NCBI RefSeq assembly: GCF_024220585.1
Contig: NZ_JAMXKF010000001.1
Span: forward strand, 558,001 to 622,000
DNA length: 64,000 bases
Source: Dyadobacter diqingensis
Lineage (GTDB): Bacteria; Bacteroidota; Bacteroidia; Cytophagales; Spirosomataceae
Direction: 5' to 3'
Of the stretch, positions 39,110 through 48,195 are shown piece after piece. A program made the position numbers and the translations under genes. The notes below the pieces were generated by a model. That model was given only the letters and a program-made list of their open reading frames with translations, ran no database searches and had not been told where the DNA came from. The stretch's first letter is position 1. Every line of letters begins with the position of its first letter.

Positions 39110-39745
39110 ATGAAAAATAGCCGTATTAAGAATATAGTTTTTGACCTGGGTGATGTCATTCTCAATATCGACGTTCCCCTCGCTTCGAGTTCTTTTAGCA
39201 AACTGAGTGGTAAGGAACAACATGAGATCCTGACGCTTTTTAAAGAAAAAGAGCTCTTCCGCTTGTTTGAAACCGGATTGGTGGATGAAGACGGATTTAG
39301 AAACATGGTCAGGGAGCTGCTTGAATTCCCTGACTGGTCAGAAGAAATTATTGATACGGCCTGGAATAGCCTCTTACTGGATATTCCTCCGGCGCGCATT
39401 GAGCTGATAAAAGCGCTAAGCAAAAATTACCGTTTGTTCCTGTTGAGTAACACCAGCTCCATTCATATCAAAGAGGTTAACAAGATTTTGCATGCGGCTT
39501 CGGGCGTTGAAAAACTGGATGATTTGTTTGAAAAAGTTTATGTTTCCTATAAAATGGGACTGATGAAACCAAACCCTGAAATCTATCTTCAGGTACTACG
39601 GGAGTCAGGTCTGGTGGCAGAGGAAACACTTTTCCTTGACGATAATGCAGACAATATTGCAGCAGCTTCCAAATTAGGCATCGACACAATTCTCGTACAA
39701 AAGCCTGTCACAATATTGGACTATCTTAAAGATTATGTCGCCTAA
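39110..39745 (+). CDS. HAD-family phosphatase, YihX-like
   Basis: 211 residues. Motif I is IVFDLGDVILNID, where D-L-G replaces the usual DxD as in YihX-type sugar-phosphate phosphatases. Motif II is in LLSNTSS, motif III in GLMKPNPEIY and motif IV in FLDDNADN. Likely hydrolyses a small phosphorylated metabolite such as glucose-1-phosphate; substrate inferred only. Its last 11 bases overlap the start of the M50 protease gene, suggesting translational coupling. Confidence 0.88.
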   Translation: MKNSRIKNIVFDLGDVILNIDVPLASSSFSKLSGKEQHEILTLFKEKELFRLFETGLVDEDGFRNMVRELLEFPDWSEEIIDTAWNSLLLDIPPARIELIKALSKNYRLFLLSNTSSIHIKEVNKILHAASGVEKLDDLFEKVYVSYKMGLMKPNPEIYLQVLRESGLVAEETLFLDDNADNIAAASKLGIDTILVQKPVTILDYLKDYVA

Positions 39746-40931
39746 TACCCGTACCCACCTGATTCAGGGATTGCTTTTTCTTGCCACCGTTATCACTACC
39801 ACCATGGCGGGTGCCGAATGGATGTTTGGCAATTTTTTTTCCTTCGTAACCTCGTCGGTTCATTTCTTAGCCGAAAAAATATCAGGAAAAGATATTCTTT
39901 TGACAAAAACGCCGATGGGCTGGACCCAGTTTTTTGCCGGTTTCCAGTTCTCCATCCCGTTTTTGGCAATCCTGACAATCCACGAGTTTGGCCATTATTT
40001 TACGGCCAAATTACATCAGGTTAAGGTTACACTTCCCTATTACATTCCGATGTGGTTTGGAATTCCACAAAGTATCGGTACGATGGGTGCTTTCATCAGA
40101 ATAACTTCTGTGGTTCGTTCCCGGCTGAAATTTTTTGATATCGGTATTGCAGGGCCTCTGGCCGGATTTATTGCTGCGCTGGTGGTGTTGTATTATGGTT
40201 TTACGCACCTTCCGCCACCCGAATATATTTTCACTATTCACCCGGAATATGCACGTTACGGACTAAGTTATCCGCAGTTTGCCTACGAAAATGCAGAAGG
40301 GAATTTAGCCTTGGGCGACAATATTCTCTTTTGGTTCTTCAAAACCTTTGTTGCTGATCCCGCGCGCGTACCCCATGCTTATGAGATGACTCATTATCCG
40401 TATATTTTTGCAGGATATCTGGCCCTATTTTTCACATCATTGAACCTGATTCCAATCGGTCAGCTTGACGGTGGCCATATTCTGTACGGGATGATCGGTA
40501 AAAAGAAATTCGATGTCGTGGCGCCTGCGCTTTTCGTTGTATTCATATTTTACGCGGGTTTGGGTATGTTCCGCACCGAGGACTTCGCGATCAGCAGCGA
40601 TTCTGTTTTTTATGAGCATTTGCTTTCTCTGTTTATCTACATTTATTTCCTTTACATCTGTCTGAGAAAAATCAGCGAGAATCCTGCAAACGCCATTATG
40701 CTTAGTCTGATGATCGTGGTTGCCCAGTTTGGTGCTACCTACATCCGTCCGGACTGGGATGGTTATTCAAATTTTCTTCCCTTTGTTTTCATCCTCGGAC
40801 GCTTTTTAGGAATCCGTCATCCTGAAACCGAAGACAACAAGCCCATCGGAACGGCCCGGATGATTCTTGGAATATTTGCACTGATTATCTTCATTATTTC
40901 GTTTAGTCCAAAGCCATTCATAGTTCTCTGA
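39735..40931 (+). CDS. Site-2 protease family (M50) membrane metalloprotease
   Basis: 398 residues with about eight membrane helices. The zinc site is HEFGHYF in the helix FLAILTIHEFGHYFTAKLH, with the third ligand in NLIPIGQLDGGHILYG. Close in type to the eukaryote-like S2P family that cuts substrates within the membrane. Its start overlaps the HAD gene by 11 bp. The acyltransferase gene follows 37 bp later. Confidence 0.9.
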   Translation: MSPNTRTHLIQGLLFLATVITTTMAGAEWMFGNFFSFVTSSVHFLAEKISGKDILLTKTPMGWTQFFAGFQFSIPFLAILTIHEFGHYFTAKLHQVKVTLPYYIPMWFGIPQSIGTMGAFIRITSVVRSRLKFFDIGIAGPLAGFIAALVVLYYGFTHLPPPEYIFTIHPEYARYGLSYPQFAYENAEGNLALGDNILFWFFKTFVADPARVPHAYEMTHYPYIFAGYLALFFTSLNLIPIGQLDGGHILYGMIGKKKFDVVAPALFVVFIFYAGLGMFRTEDFAISSDSVFYEHLLSLFIYIYFLYICLRKISENPANAIMLSLMIVVAQFGATYIRPDWDGYSNFLPFVFILGRFLGIRHPETEDNKPIGTARMILGIFALIIFIISFSPKPFIVL

Positions 40932-40968
40932 ACCAGCTGGCCAAACTAGTCAACCTCTTATCAATCCG

Positions 40969-41553
40969 ATGTTAAACAACCTTGCGGCATTCATCTTTCG
41001 TATCGCCGGTTGGAAAATCATCGGAAGGCCGCCCTACGAAATCAGGAAGGCTGTGTGGGTTGGAGCGCCGCATAATTCCAACTGGGATTTCATGGTGTGT
41101 CTGGGTGCCCGGGGAGAAATAAAAATCAATATCGGTTTTCTGGCAAAAAGTCAGCTTTTCAAATGGTACTCCGGCTGGCTGTTTCGTGCGCTGGGATGTT
41201 ATCCCGTTTACCGGAATAAGTCTACCAATATGGTTGATGCCGTTGCCAATCTTTTCAATGCAAATCAGCAGCTGCACATAGCCATAACCCCGGAAGGGAC
41301 CAGAAAAGACGTTGAAAGACTCAAAACCGGCTTTTACCACATCGCCCTCAAAGCACAAGTTCCGTTAGTTTTAATAGGATTTGACTATCCCCGCAAAGCT
41401 CTGGTGATTAGTGAACCATTGTTTCTCACGGGTCATATGGAAACAGACCTGAAAAAAGTTTACGATTTTTACAGCAGCATTCAGGGCAAACATAAAACCT
41501 GGCTTCGGGAATACGAACGAACCGGGACGGTAATAAGCCAACAAAAAGACTGA
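40969..41553 (+). CDS. 1-acyl-glycerol-phosphate acyltransferase-like protein (PlsC family)
   Basis: 194 residues. The catalytic HxxxxD is HNSNWD, preceded by WVGAP. The substrate-binding ITPEGTRKDVERLKTGFYHIA block matches PlsC-type acyltransferases. It probably transfers an acyl chain to a glycerol- or lyso-lipid at the membrane. The protein is shorter than classical PlsC and may be specialised. It lies 37 bp after the M50 gene. Confidence 0.85.
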   Translation: MLNNLAAFIFRIAGWKIIGRPPYEIRKAVWVGAPHNSNWDFMVCLGARGEIKINIGFLAKSQLFKWYSGWLFRALGCYPVYRNKSTNMVDAVANLFNANQQLHIAITPEGTRKDVERLKTGFYHIALKAQVPLVLIGFDYPRKALVISEPLFLTGHMETDLKKVYDFYSSIQGKHKTWLREYERTGTVISQQKD

Positions 41554-41580
41554 AAGACGCTCAAAAAAAAGCCGTAACTT

Positions 41581-41605
41581 ATTAATTGTCAATTCATCAA
41601 TTAAT
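41581..41605. repeat. Short inverted repeat before the phosphotriesterase-like gene
   Basis: ATTAATTG (41581-41588) is mirrored by CAATTAAT (41598-41605) with a nine-base spacer, 33 bp before the next start codon. It could be an operator or a weak hairpin; nothing in the sequence decides. Confidence 0.35.
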
Positions 41606-41637
41606 ATTACATTGCATAAGATTCAATATCTAAGCGT

Positions 41638-42645
41638 ATGCAATCTCGCCGGGAATTTCTCCAATCCTGTCTGGCTACTCCTTTACTTTTGAATAATTTC
41701 CGTTATTCAGATGAAAAAATCATCACCGTTCTTGGAGAAGTAACCACTTCTCAACTAGGCCCCGCCCTGATTCACGAACACATTCTCGTTGATTTTATCG
41801 GTGCAGACAAGATCAGTTCAAATCGTTGGGAGCATAGCCAGGTGATCAGCAAAGTATTGCCTTATCTTACCGAGATCAAAAACAGAGGAATCAAAACGCT
41901 TGTGGAATGTACGCCTGCGTATATCGGTCGGGACGTATTGTTATTGGAAAAAATTTCCAAACAAAGTGGTATCCATATCATCACCAATACCGGTTATTAC
42001 GGTGCCTCAGACAATAAATATCTTCCGCCGTGGGCTTTCCGGGAAACACCGGTTCAGCTGGCAAGACGCTGGATTTCCGAATCTGTCAACGGTATTGAAG
42101 GGTCTAAAATCAGGCCTGGTTTCATCAAGATCGGGGTTAATCCTGGTCCGTTATCACCCATGCATCAAAAACTTGTAAAGGCCGCTGCTTTAACCCATCT
42201 CGAAACAGGCCTTACCATTTGCTCCCATACCGGACCCGCAATCCCTGCTTTTGAACAAATTGAGCTGTTAGAAAAGGAGGGCGTTCATCCCGGTGCATTC
42301 GTATGGGTGCATGCCAATAGCAGTGACACCAATAATTTTATAAAAGCTGCTAAAATGGGCGCGTGGATCAGTCTGGACGGAATCAGTGACGATAGTCTGT
42401 TAAAAAATGCGGAAATCATTCATTTACTCAAAACTGAGAATCTTCTGAATAAAGTGCTCATCTCCCACGACGCCGGCTGGTACAAACCAGGCGAGGAAAA
42501 CGGAGGCGAGTTCAGAGGTTTTACAACGATTTCCGATAAGCTGCTCCCTTTACTAAAAACAAAGGGATTTACCAATGCCGATCTGGATCAGCTGATGCTC
42601 AAAAACCCTGTTCAGATGCTCTCGGTAAGGGTCCGTAAAACATAA
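41638..42645 (+). CDS. Phosphotriesterase-family amidohydrolase with export signal
   Basis: 335 residues. The N-terminus SRREFLQSCLATPLLL looks like a Tat-type signal. The metal-binding HEH is in LIHEHILVD, the bridging lysine probably in FIKIGVNPG, and further ligands in ICSHTG, WVHANSS and LISHDAGWY. The family (phosphotriesterase/lactonase-like) hydrolyses lactones or phosphoesters; the physiological substrate is unknown. It is preceded by a short inverted repeat and followed 43 bp later by a membrane-protein gene. Confidence 0.85.
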   Translation: MQSRREFLQSCLATPLLLNNFRYSDEKIITVLGEVTTSQLGPALIHEHILVDFIGADKISSNRWEHSQVISKVLPYLTEIKNRGIKTLVECTPAYIGRDVLLLEKISKQSGIHIITNTGYYGASDNKYLPPWAFRETPVQLARRWISESVNGIEGSKIRPGFIKIGVNPGPLSPMHQKLVKAAALTHLETGLTICSHTGPAIPAFEQIELLEKEGVHPGAFVWVHANSSDTNNFIKAAKMGAWISLDGISDDSLLKNAEIIHLLKTENLLNKVLISHDAGWYKPGEENGGEFRGFTTISDKLLPLLKTKGFTNADLDQLMLKNPVQMLSVRVRKT

Positions 42646-42688
42646 CCCAATCCCCGTAAACTCGTAATTTAACTCACTCCGATAACTT

Positions 42689-44152
42689 ATGACATCATTC
42701 TCTACCTTACATGCAACGCAAAAGAAAATTGCCATGCTGGCACTCGCAGGTTTTGCATTTCTTTATTTTATCTGTTCTGCCGGCATTAACGGCTCCAATG
42801 ACGGCAGCCATTTTGCGCTGGCAAAAGCTGTTTACCAAAACCAGACAACGGAGGTCAAACCTTTTTTCAAGTACATCAAATGCTGCGATTTCGCCGAAAA
42901 AGATGGCAAAATCTACTCCGACCGGCTTCCCGGAACAGCGTTATTGATGCTACCCTTTCTGGCCTATGCGCAGTTGATGGAATCGATTGGACTGCATAAT
43001 CTTGGAAATTTTTACGAATCCGATGTGGTAGCCATTTCGCTTCTCCCCAATATCTGCGCTGTGATAAGCCTGGTCCTCTTGTTTTTATTATATCGACAAT
43101 CCGGTTTTGGCATAGAATTGGCCTTCGCAAGCACCGTCATATACGGCCTGGCGACGTTACACTGGCTTGAAGCGACACACGCATTTTCGCACATGCCTTC
43201 CGCGATGCTTATTTTACTGGCATTTTATTATACAGCCAACGTGAAGGATATACAAAAGAATCAGAAGGCAATTCTTTTGATCACGGCCATCATCAGCTTT
43301 TCCTCGCTGATTGAGCTTCAAAACATCCTGTTTCTTGCTCCGTTTTACCTTTATCTGTTTTATAATTCAACCAATCGGGACTATAAAAACTGGGTCCTGA
43401 TGTTGGCAAAATCTGCGGTGGTTGCTGCTTTTTTCGTTGGATGCCTCTTGCTGTATAACTACGTAACTTTTGGTGAACTGATTTTAAAAAGCAACACCTA
43501 TAATCCGAATTTTCCGGAAGAGAAGACGTTGGCAACCTCCCTGGGCGGCAATTTCATCCTGGGACTGGATAAATTACTGACCAGTTTCTCCAATATAGAA
43601 GTGTATTACAAATGGTATAAAGGCCGAAACAATGATACACCAGGCATTTTTGTGAGTTCACCGGTTATGCTTGTTTCACTCGCCGGCTATTTTCTTTTTA
43701 TCAAAAAAGAGCGCAGCAAAGCGCTGCTTTTTATCTCGATGATCGTCATTTCAATACTGATTGCAGCCTTTCATAAAACCACGCTTACCAGGCATATTTT
43801 TACCATCACACCCTTTTTCTTCTTTCCCTTTATTTACGTGCTGCAAGCAATCTGGCAGTCAAAAACATACCGGCTTATCGGACTTTCCGTTATTGGGACA
43901 ATTGTTCTGCTTAGTATGATGAGGATCTTTTACATCAATGTGACTTATTGGGAGCACGGTGTGAAAGGTTTTCCAAGGTACCTGACCGAGCTACCTTTTT
44001 TCTTCGCGTTTTACATTCCCTTGATAACCTTCCTGGTGCTGTGGAGAACAGCACACCATTTGAACTGGTTTTCAAATATTTACAATATTTTTCCGATAAT
44101 AAAAGTCGTCCACCCGGCGGCATCTGAAAGCAGCGAAAAAGAAAAACCGTGA
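42689..44152 (+). CDS. Polytopic membrane protein, GT-C glycosyltransferase-like
   Basis: 487 residues with about ten to eleven membrane helices. The first periplasmic loop (SNDGSHFALAKAVY, then KIYSDRLPGTALLMLPFL) resembles that of ArnT/PMT-like GT-C enzymes, which use polyprenyl-linked sugars. This is a weak resemblance, so the function is inferred. Its 3' end overlaps the convergent histidine kinase gene by 73 bp (44080-44152). Confidence 0.65.
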   Translation: MTSFSTLHATQKKIAMLALAGFAFLYFICSAGINGSNDGSHFALAKAVYQNQTTEVKPFFKYIKCCDFAEKDGKIYSDRLPGTALLMLPFLAYAQLMESIGLHNLGNFYESDVVAISLLPNICAVISLVLLFLLYRQSGFGIELAFASTVIYGLATLHWLEATHAFSHMPSAMLILLAFYYTANVKDIQKNQKAILLITAIISFSSLIELQNILFLAPFYLYLFYNSTNRDYKNWVLMLAKSAVVAAFFVGCLLLYNYVTFGELILKSNTYNPNFPEEKTLATSLGGNFILGLDKLLTSFSNIEVYYKWYKGRNNDTPGIFVSSPVMLVSLAGYFLFIKKERSKALLFISMIVISILIAAFHKTTLTRHIFTITPFFFFPFIYVLQAIWQSKTYRLIGLSVIGTIVLLSMMRIFYINVTYWEHGVKGFPRYLTELPFFFAFYIPLITFLVLWRTAHHLNWFSNIYNIFPIIKVVHPAASESSEKEKP

Positions 44153-45384
44153 TTTAACAGAATTTCCCTGGTCAGGGTAAGCCCTATGCCCTGGCCATCT
44201 TTTTTTGTGCTAAAAAACGGATTGAATAACTGCGTCGCCGTCTCTTCGGAAATAGGCTCACCATTGTTCCGGATCGCGATATGATTTTCAAAAACTTCCA
44301 GCTCTATACTATTTCCGGGCTGACAGGCATCAATTGCATTTTTTATCACATTGACAAAAACCTGCTCCATTTGAGCGATATCAATACGTGCCCAAAGCTG
44401 CTGGCTCTCGCCCACTTTGATATGCAGATTTAATCCTTTCTGTTCCGCGAGTGCGCGCATAAATACCCCGACACTTTTGACTAACGCAGCGACATCGGTA
44501 TTCTCTGTTTTAGGTGCAGGCAAGCGCACGACGTCAGCGAAATTTTTCATAAATACGGCCAGTTTCTGATTCCGCTCCGAAGCCACTTTAAGCGCCTCAC
44601 GCAAATCCAGAAAAGAATCCTCGGAAAGATAATTCCGCGTCGTCTGCAAAATTGAATCGGTTGCGCCCAGTGTATTGTTTACCTCGTGAGCCATCATACG
44701 GATCACTTTCCCATAGGCCTTTTTCTCCGATTCCAGGATATCTTCCGTCAGTTCTTCGATCATTAAAAAAGAACGTCGGAAGCCCTGGTCCATAAAATGA
44801 GAACGCTGGACTTTATAGGTTTCCACGCCATTTATTTTGACCGTTTTGGAATCTCCGTCCTGCAAATCTTCCAGTTGATTGAGTAGGGAGAGATTAAGTT
44901 CTTTCAGCCTTTTACCGATAAAAAACTCAGACTTCCGATCAAACTGCCGTCTCGCTTTTTCATTGATCTGGGAAATCTTTTCATCGAAATCCAGAATCAG
45001 AATAGCGATCGGTGAAGCTTCTATTAACTTTTCCAGAAAAAAATGCTGCTCATTCAGTTTGATACGTTCTTCTCTTAACTGATCGATCATGAGGTTGTAC
45101 ACTTCAATCAAAACGTCCACTTCATTTTTCCCGGTCGGCACAAATTTGATGGTAAAATCCTTGTCCTTAATGGCTTCAATCCCGGACCGAACAAAGTCGA
45201 TCGGCCTGGAAAAATCCCGGTAGATCTGCACTGAGATAACGATGGAAATAACGATCAGTACCTCCGACGCTATAAAATACAACTTATTTTCACTTAGCCA
45301 CTTAAAGGCCAGAAACACCAGTATCGCATGGATTGTGATGATGAAAAAAATGTACTTATAACGAAGTGGTAATTTCATGAACAA
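44080..45384 (-). CDS. NtrY-like membrane sensor histidine kinase
   Basis: 434 residues. Two membrane helices at about 10-28 and 34-52, a HAMP-like linker, a PAS domain (about 120-200, ASPIAILILDFDEKISQINEKA), then the phosphoacceptor in MMAHEVNNTLGATDSIL. The ATP-binding part contains NVIKNAIDAC and a GxG box, DGQGIGLTLTREIL. The very short sensory part suggests that the signal comes from the membrane or cytoplasm. It is transcribed 9 bp after its NtrC-type partner. Its 3' end overlaps the opposite gene. Confidence 0.92.
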   Translation of the reverse strand: MFMKLPLRYKYIFFIITIHAILVFLAFKWLSENKLYFIASEVLIVISIVISVQIYRDFSRPIDFVRSGIEAIKDKDFTIKFVPTGKNEVDVLIEVYNLMIDQLREERIKLNEQHFFLEKLIEASPIAILILDFDEKISQINEKARRQFDRKSEFFIGKRLKELNLSLLNQLEDLQDGDSKTVKINGVETYKVQRSHFMDQGFRRSFLMIEELTEDILESEKKAYGKVIRMMAHEVNNTLGATDSILQTTRNYLSEDSFLDLREALKVASERNQKLAVFMKNFADVVRLPAPKTENTDVAALVKSVGVFMRALAEQKGLNLHIKVGESQQLWARIDIAQMEQVFVNVIKNAIDACQPGNSIELEVFENHIAIRNNGEPISEETATQLFNPFFSTKKDGQGIGLTLTREILLNHGFSFSLLSDAAGWTTFIIGKIL

Positions 45385-45393
45385 CGATATGGA

Positions 45394-46764
45394 TTAATTT
45401 TCAGATTCGTAAGAAATGCCATATTTCTCCAATCTGCGGTATAGTGCAAATCGCGTGATACCCAATGATCTGGCCACACGGGAAATCTTCTGCTGGTGAA
45501 ATTCCATCGCACGAATAATCATCTGATACTCCATTTCTTCAAGCGTGAGCGTCCCCACTTCGGGTAAAGCGCTTTTTCCCGAGGGCTGCGGACTGGGATT
45601 GAGGTTTCTTTTGAAATCATCAATATCCAGAATATCCTGTCCGGAAAGCAATACCGTCCGCTCCACAATATTTTTCAACTGACGAATATTTCCCTGCAAC
45701 GTTAATGTTTTCAGCCATTTTAAAGCAGAAACTCCCAGTTGCAAATCCGGACGCTGGTAAATTACTTTGAGGTTATTAACAAAAAACTCTGCCAGGATAG
45801 GAATGTCTCCGGGACGCTCGCGGAGAGCCGGAAGTTTCACGGTAATCAGGTTGATCCGGTAAAACAAATCCTCCCGAAAAGTGCCCTGAGCCACCATTTC
45901 TTCCAGATTACGATTGGTGGCACATATCACCCGGACATCCACTTTCCGGCTTTTGCTGCTACCAAGCGGCTCAAAAGTACGCTCCTGCAATACCCTTAAT
46001 AACTTCACCTGACTTGCCAGGTCCAGCTCACCGATTTCATCAAGAAAAATGGTACCACCATGCGCCATTTCGAACCGACCGATACGGTCCGCCTTCGCGT
46101 CGGTAAAAGCACCTCTCACATGTCCAAACAGTTCACTTTCAAACAATGTTGAAGAAATGCCTCCCAGGTTCACCTTGATGAAAGGTTTCGATTTTCTTTT
46201 GCTGTTGAGGTGGATCGCCTCCGCAATCAGCTCCTTTCCCGTGCCGCTTTCGCCGGTTATCAGCACAGGCGCATCGGTCGCCGACACCCTTCCTATCGTT
46301 TCAAGGATTTCTAAAAGCCTGGGATCTTCTCCCACAATATTTTCAAAATGATAGGTTTGTTCCAGTTTCCGACGGCTGGCCGACTGCGGTGTCTGTTGCG
46401 CCAGGTTCAGGATCGTTTTAACAGATTGCAGTAAATAATCATTTTGCCAGGGTTTTGTGATAAAATCCCTCGCCCCTTCCTTCATGCCTTTCACCGCCAG
46501 GTCAATGGTGCCCCAACCTGTAATTAATATCACCGGTATTGCCGCGTTGAGTTTTCGGATACGCTGCAACAGATTCATACCTTCTTCGCCGGAGGTTTCG
46601 ATCGAAAAATTCAGATCAAGAAGAATTAATTCCGGAGTATCCTTATTTAATATTTCAATGGTATCCTCAGGAGAAGCCGCGCCCCTGACACTAAACCCTT
46701 CTTTTTTCAGGAGAAGGGCCAGAGAAGTACGGATGGCCAGGTCGTCGTCAACGATGAGGATCAT
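45394..46764 (-). CDS. NtrC-family sigma-54-dependent response regulator
   Basis: 456 residues. REC domain with phosphoacceptor D50 (LILLDLN). AAA+ domain with Walker A TGESGTGKE, the sigma-54 contact loop as GAFTDA (classical form GAFTGA) and Walker B GTIFLDEIGELD. A C-terminal Fis-type helix-turn-helix follows (ISRVARSLGITRFALYRRLEKYG). It should activate sigma-54 promoters, probably for the export genes upstream on the same strand. It is followed 9 bp later by its kinase gene. Confidence 0.94.
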   Translation of the reverse strand: MILIVDDDLAIRTSLALLLKKEGFSVRGAASPEDTIEILNKDTPELILLDLNFSIETSGEEGMNLLQRIRKLNAAIPVILITGWGTIDLAVKGMKEGARDFITKPWQNDYLLQSVKTILNLAQQTPQSASRRKLEQTYHFENIVGEDPRLLEILETIGRVSATDAPVLITGESGTGKELIAEAIHLNSKRKSKPFIKVNLGGISSTLFESELFGHVRGAFTDAKADRIGRFEMAHGGTIFLDEIGELDLASQVKLLRVLQERTFEPLGSSKSRKVDVRVICATNRNLEEMVAQGTFREDLFYRINLITVKLPALRERPGDIPILAEFFVNNLKVIYQRPDLQLGVSALKWLKTLTLQGNIRQLKNIVERTVLLSGQDILDIDDFKRNLNPSPQPSGKSALPEVGTLTLEEMEYQMIIRAMEFHQQKISRVARSLGITRFALYRRLEKYGISYESEN

Positions 46765-46832
46765 AAGGTTTGCAATTGATTTTACCCGAAACTACTAATA
46801 TTTTGAAAAGACATTACATTTTGATCGATCCT

Positions 46833-47014
46833 TGCCCTGTTGGGGCATCCTGTTTATAGAAAAAAGTGGCCTTGCATCTTCGCGCACTCCGTAGGAGTGT
46901 CCTGCTCGATTGTCGGTGATAAAAATATCGTGCTGTCAATCAGGAGGCTCCTACGGAGCCAGATATTGTTATCAATCCTAAATTTCTATAAACAGGCAGC
47001 TCTTAAAAGAGCTG
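46833..47014. repeat. Composite nested palindromic repeat (REP/BIME-like)
   Basis: Four hairpins in 180 bp: TGCCC/GGGCA (46833-46847), CACTCC/GGAGTG (46885-46899), GGCTCC/GGAGCC (46946-46960) and CAGCTCTT/AAGAGCTG (46997-47014). A perfect 14 bp inverted repeat (46849-46862 against 46983-46996) encloses the middle two. Their 11-base cores (46887-46897, 46948-46958) are complementary to each other. It lies in the gap between the permease gene and the NtrC-type gene. No ORF is present, so it is either a REP-type repeat or a small MITE-like element. Confidence 0.6.
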
Positions 47015-47023
47015 TTCCTAAAT

Positions 47024-48190
47024 TTACTCCTCATGCAAAGCAACCGCCGGATGAATTCTTGATGCCTGCCGGCTTGGATACCAGGCACACAATGTCACAA
47101 TTAAGAAAATTATAATGACAGCCGCTATCATAGCCGTGACATAAATACTGCTGGCAATATCAAAAACATTCAATAGCGGAAACTGGACTGAAAACACCAG
47201 TCCTACAACCATACTCAAAGTTGCAAGCACCCATATTTCACCAAGAAATTGACCGGTCACCTTTCCTTCCGTCGCCCCCATGGCCCGACGAAGACCAATC
47301 TCATTTTTTCTTCTGGCAATACTCAGATTAAGTATCCCAAAAAGACCGAGTGCAACATTTGTCAATAAAAACCCACTGATGATCAGAAAGATCGATACAG
47401 GCACGAGTGTCAGGTTATGACGATTTTTGCGTGATTCTGTTAAATAACTAACTTCGATCCCCCAGCCAGGCAACATAGTTGCGATATCTTTCACGAGCCG
47501 GGCTTCGAAATTGGCATCGGTTCCCGGCTTGGTTTTGATCAAAATATTGCTGTTCCACGAATCATCTTTTTGTATCATCTGGAACATCGCAGGATTATCC
47601 GACATAAACTCGCCTTTGGCTTTGAATTTATCAACCGTTCCGACCACCTTATAGGAAACTTTCTCATCAACCCTGATCACTTTTCCCAACGGATTTTCAT
47701 CAAGAAACAGCTTTTCCTGCAATTTTTTATTGATCACGATCGGAATAAACTTTGACACCAGATCAGTCTCGTTGTACCAACGGCCTGTCAACATGGGCAG
47801 ATCAATTGTCTTACTAAAATCTGTATCCGTATTGTAGTGATCCGCCAAAGCAGACGTTTTTTTGTAAGTGATGGAATTGTTCATCTGGTTGGCCGAAAAT
47901 GGCGTATTGCTGCTCATACGCGACGCAGATTCCACATTCTGATAAGACCTTATCCTTTGCAAAATTCTTTCCAGCTTACCTCCCACCTCCACCGTATCCT
48001 GATTGCTGGCCAGATCCACATTCCAAACATTTTGATATTCAAATCCTATAGGTTCCACATAGTTGCTGACATTAAAAACGATCAGCGAAAGCACACCGAA
48101 CAATACCATAAAGGAGGCCCAAATCTCGATAATGAGCAGTGAATGCGCACCTTTTTTATTCCAGATTAATTTAAATAAGTGTCGTAACAT
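47024..48190 (-). CDS. FtsX/MacB-type ABC transporter permease
   Basis: 388 residues. One N-terminal membrane helix, a large periplasmic MacB-PCD domain (about 45-260) and three C-terminal helices with the FtsX motif RRKNEIGLRRAMGATEGKV. It is the second of two permeases that follow the ABC ATPase gene, 5 bp after the first. Part of the export unit 47024-53031. Confidence 0.9.
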   Translation of the reverse strand: MLRHLFKLIWNKKGAHSLLIIEIWASFMVLFGVLSLIVFNVSNYVEPIGFEYQNVWNVDLASNQDTVEVGGKLERILQRIRSYQNVESASRMSSNTPFSANQMNNSITYKKTSALADHYNTDTDFSKTIDLPMLTGRWYNETDLVSKFIPIVINKKLQEKLFLDENPLGKVIRVDEKVSYKVVGTVDKFKAKGEFMSDNPAMFQMIQKDDSWNSNILIKTKPGTDANFEARLVKDIATMLPGWGIEVSYLTESRKNRHNLTLVPVSIFLIISGFLLTNVALGLFGILNLSIARRKNEIGLRRAMGATEGKVTGQFLGEIWVLATLSMVVGLVFSVQFPLLNVFDIASSIYVTAMIAAVIIIFLIVTLCAWYPSRQASRIHPAVALHEE

Positions 48191-48195
48191 GAGAT

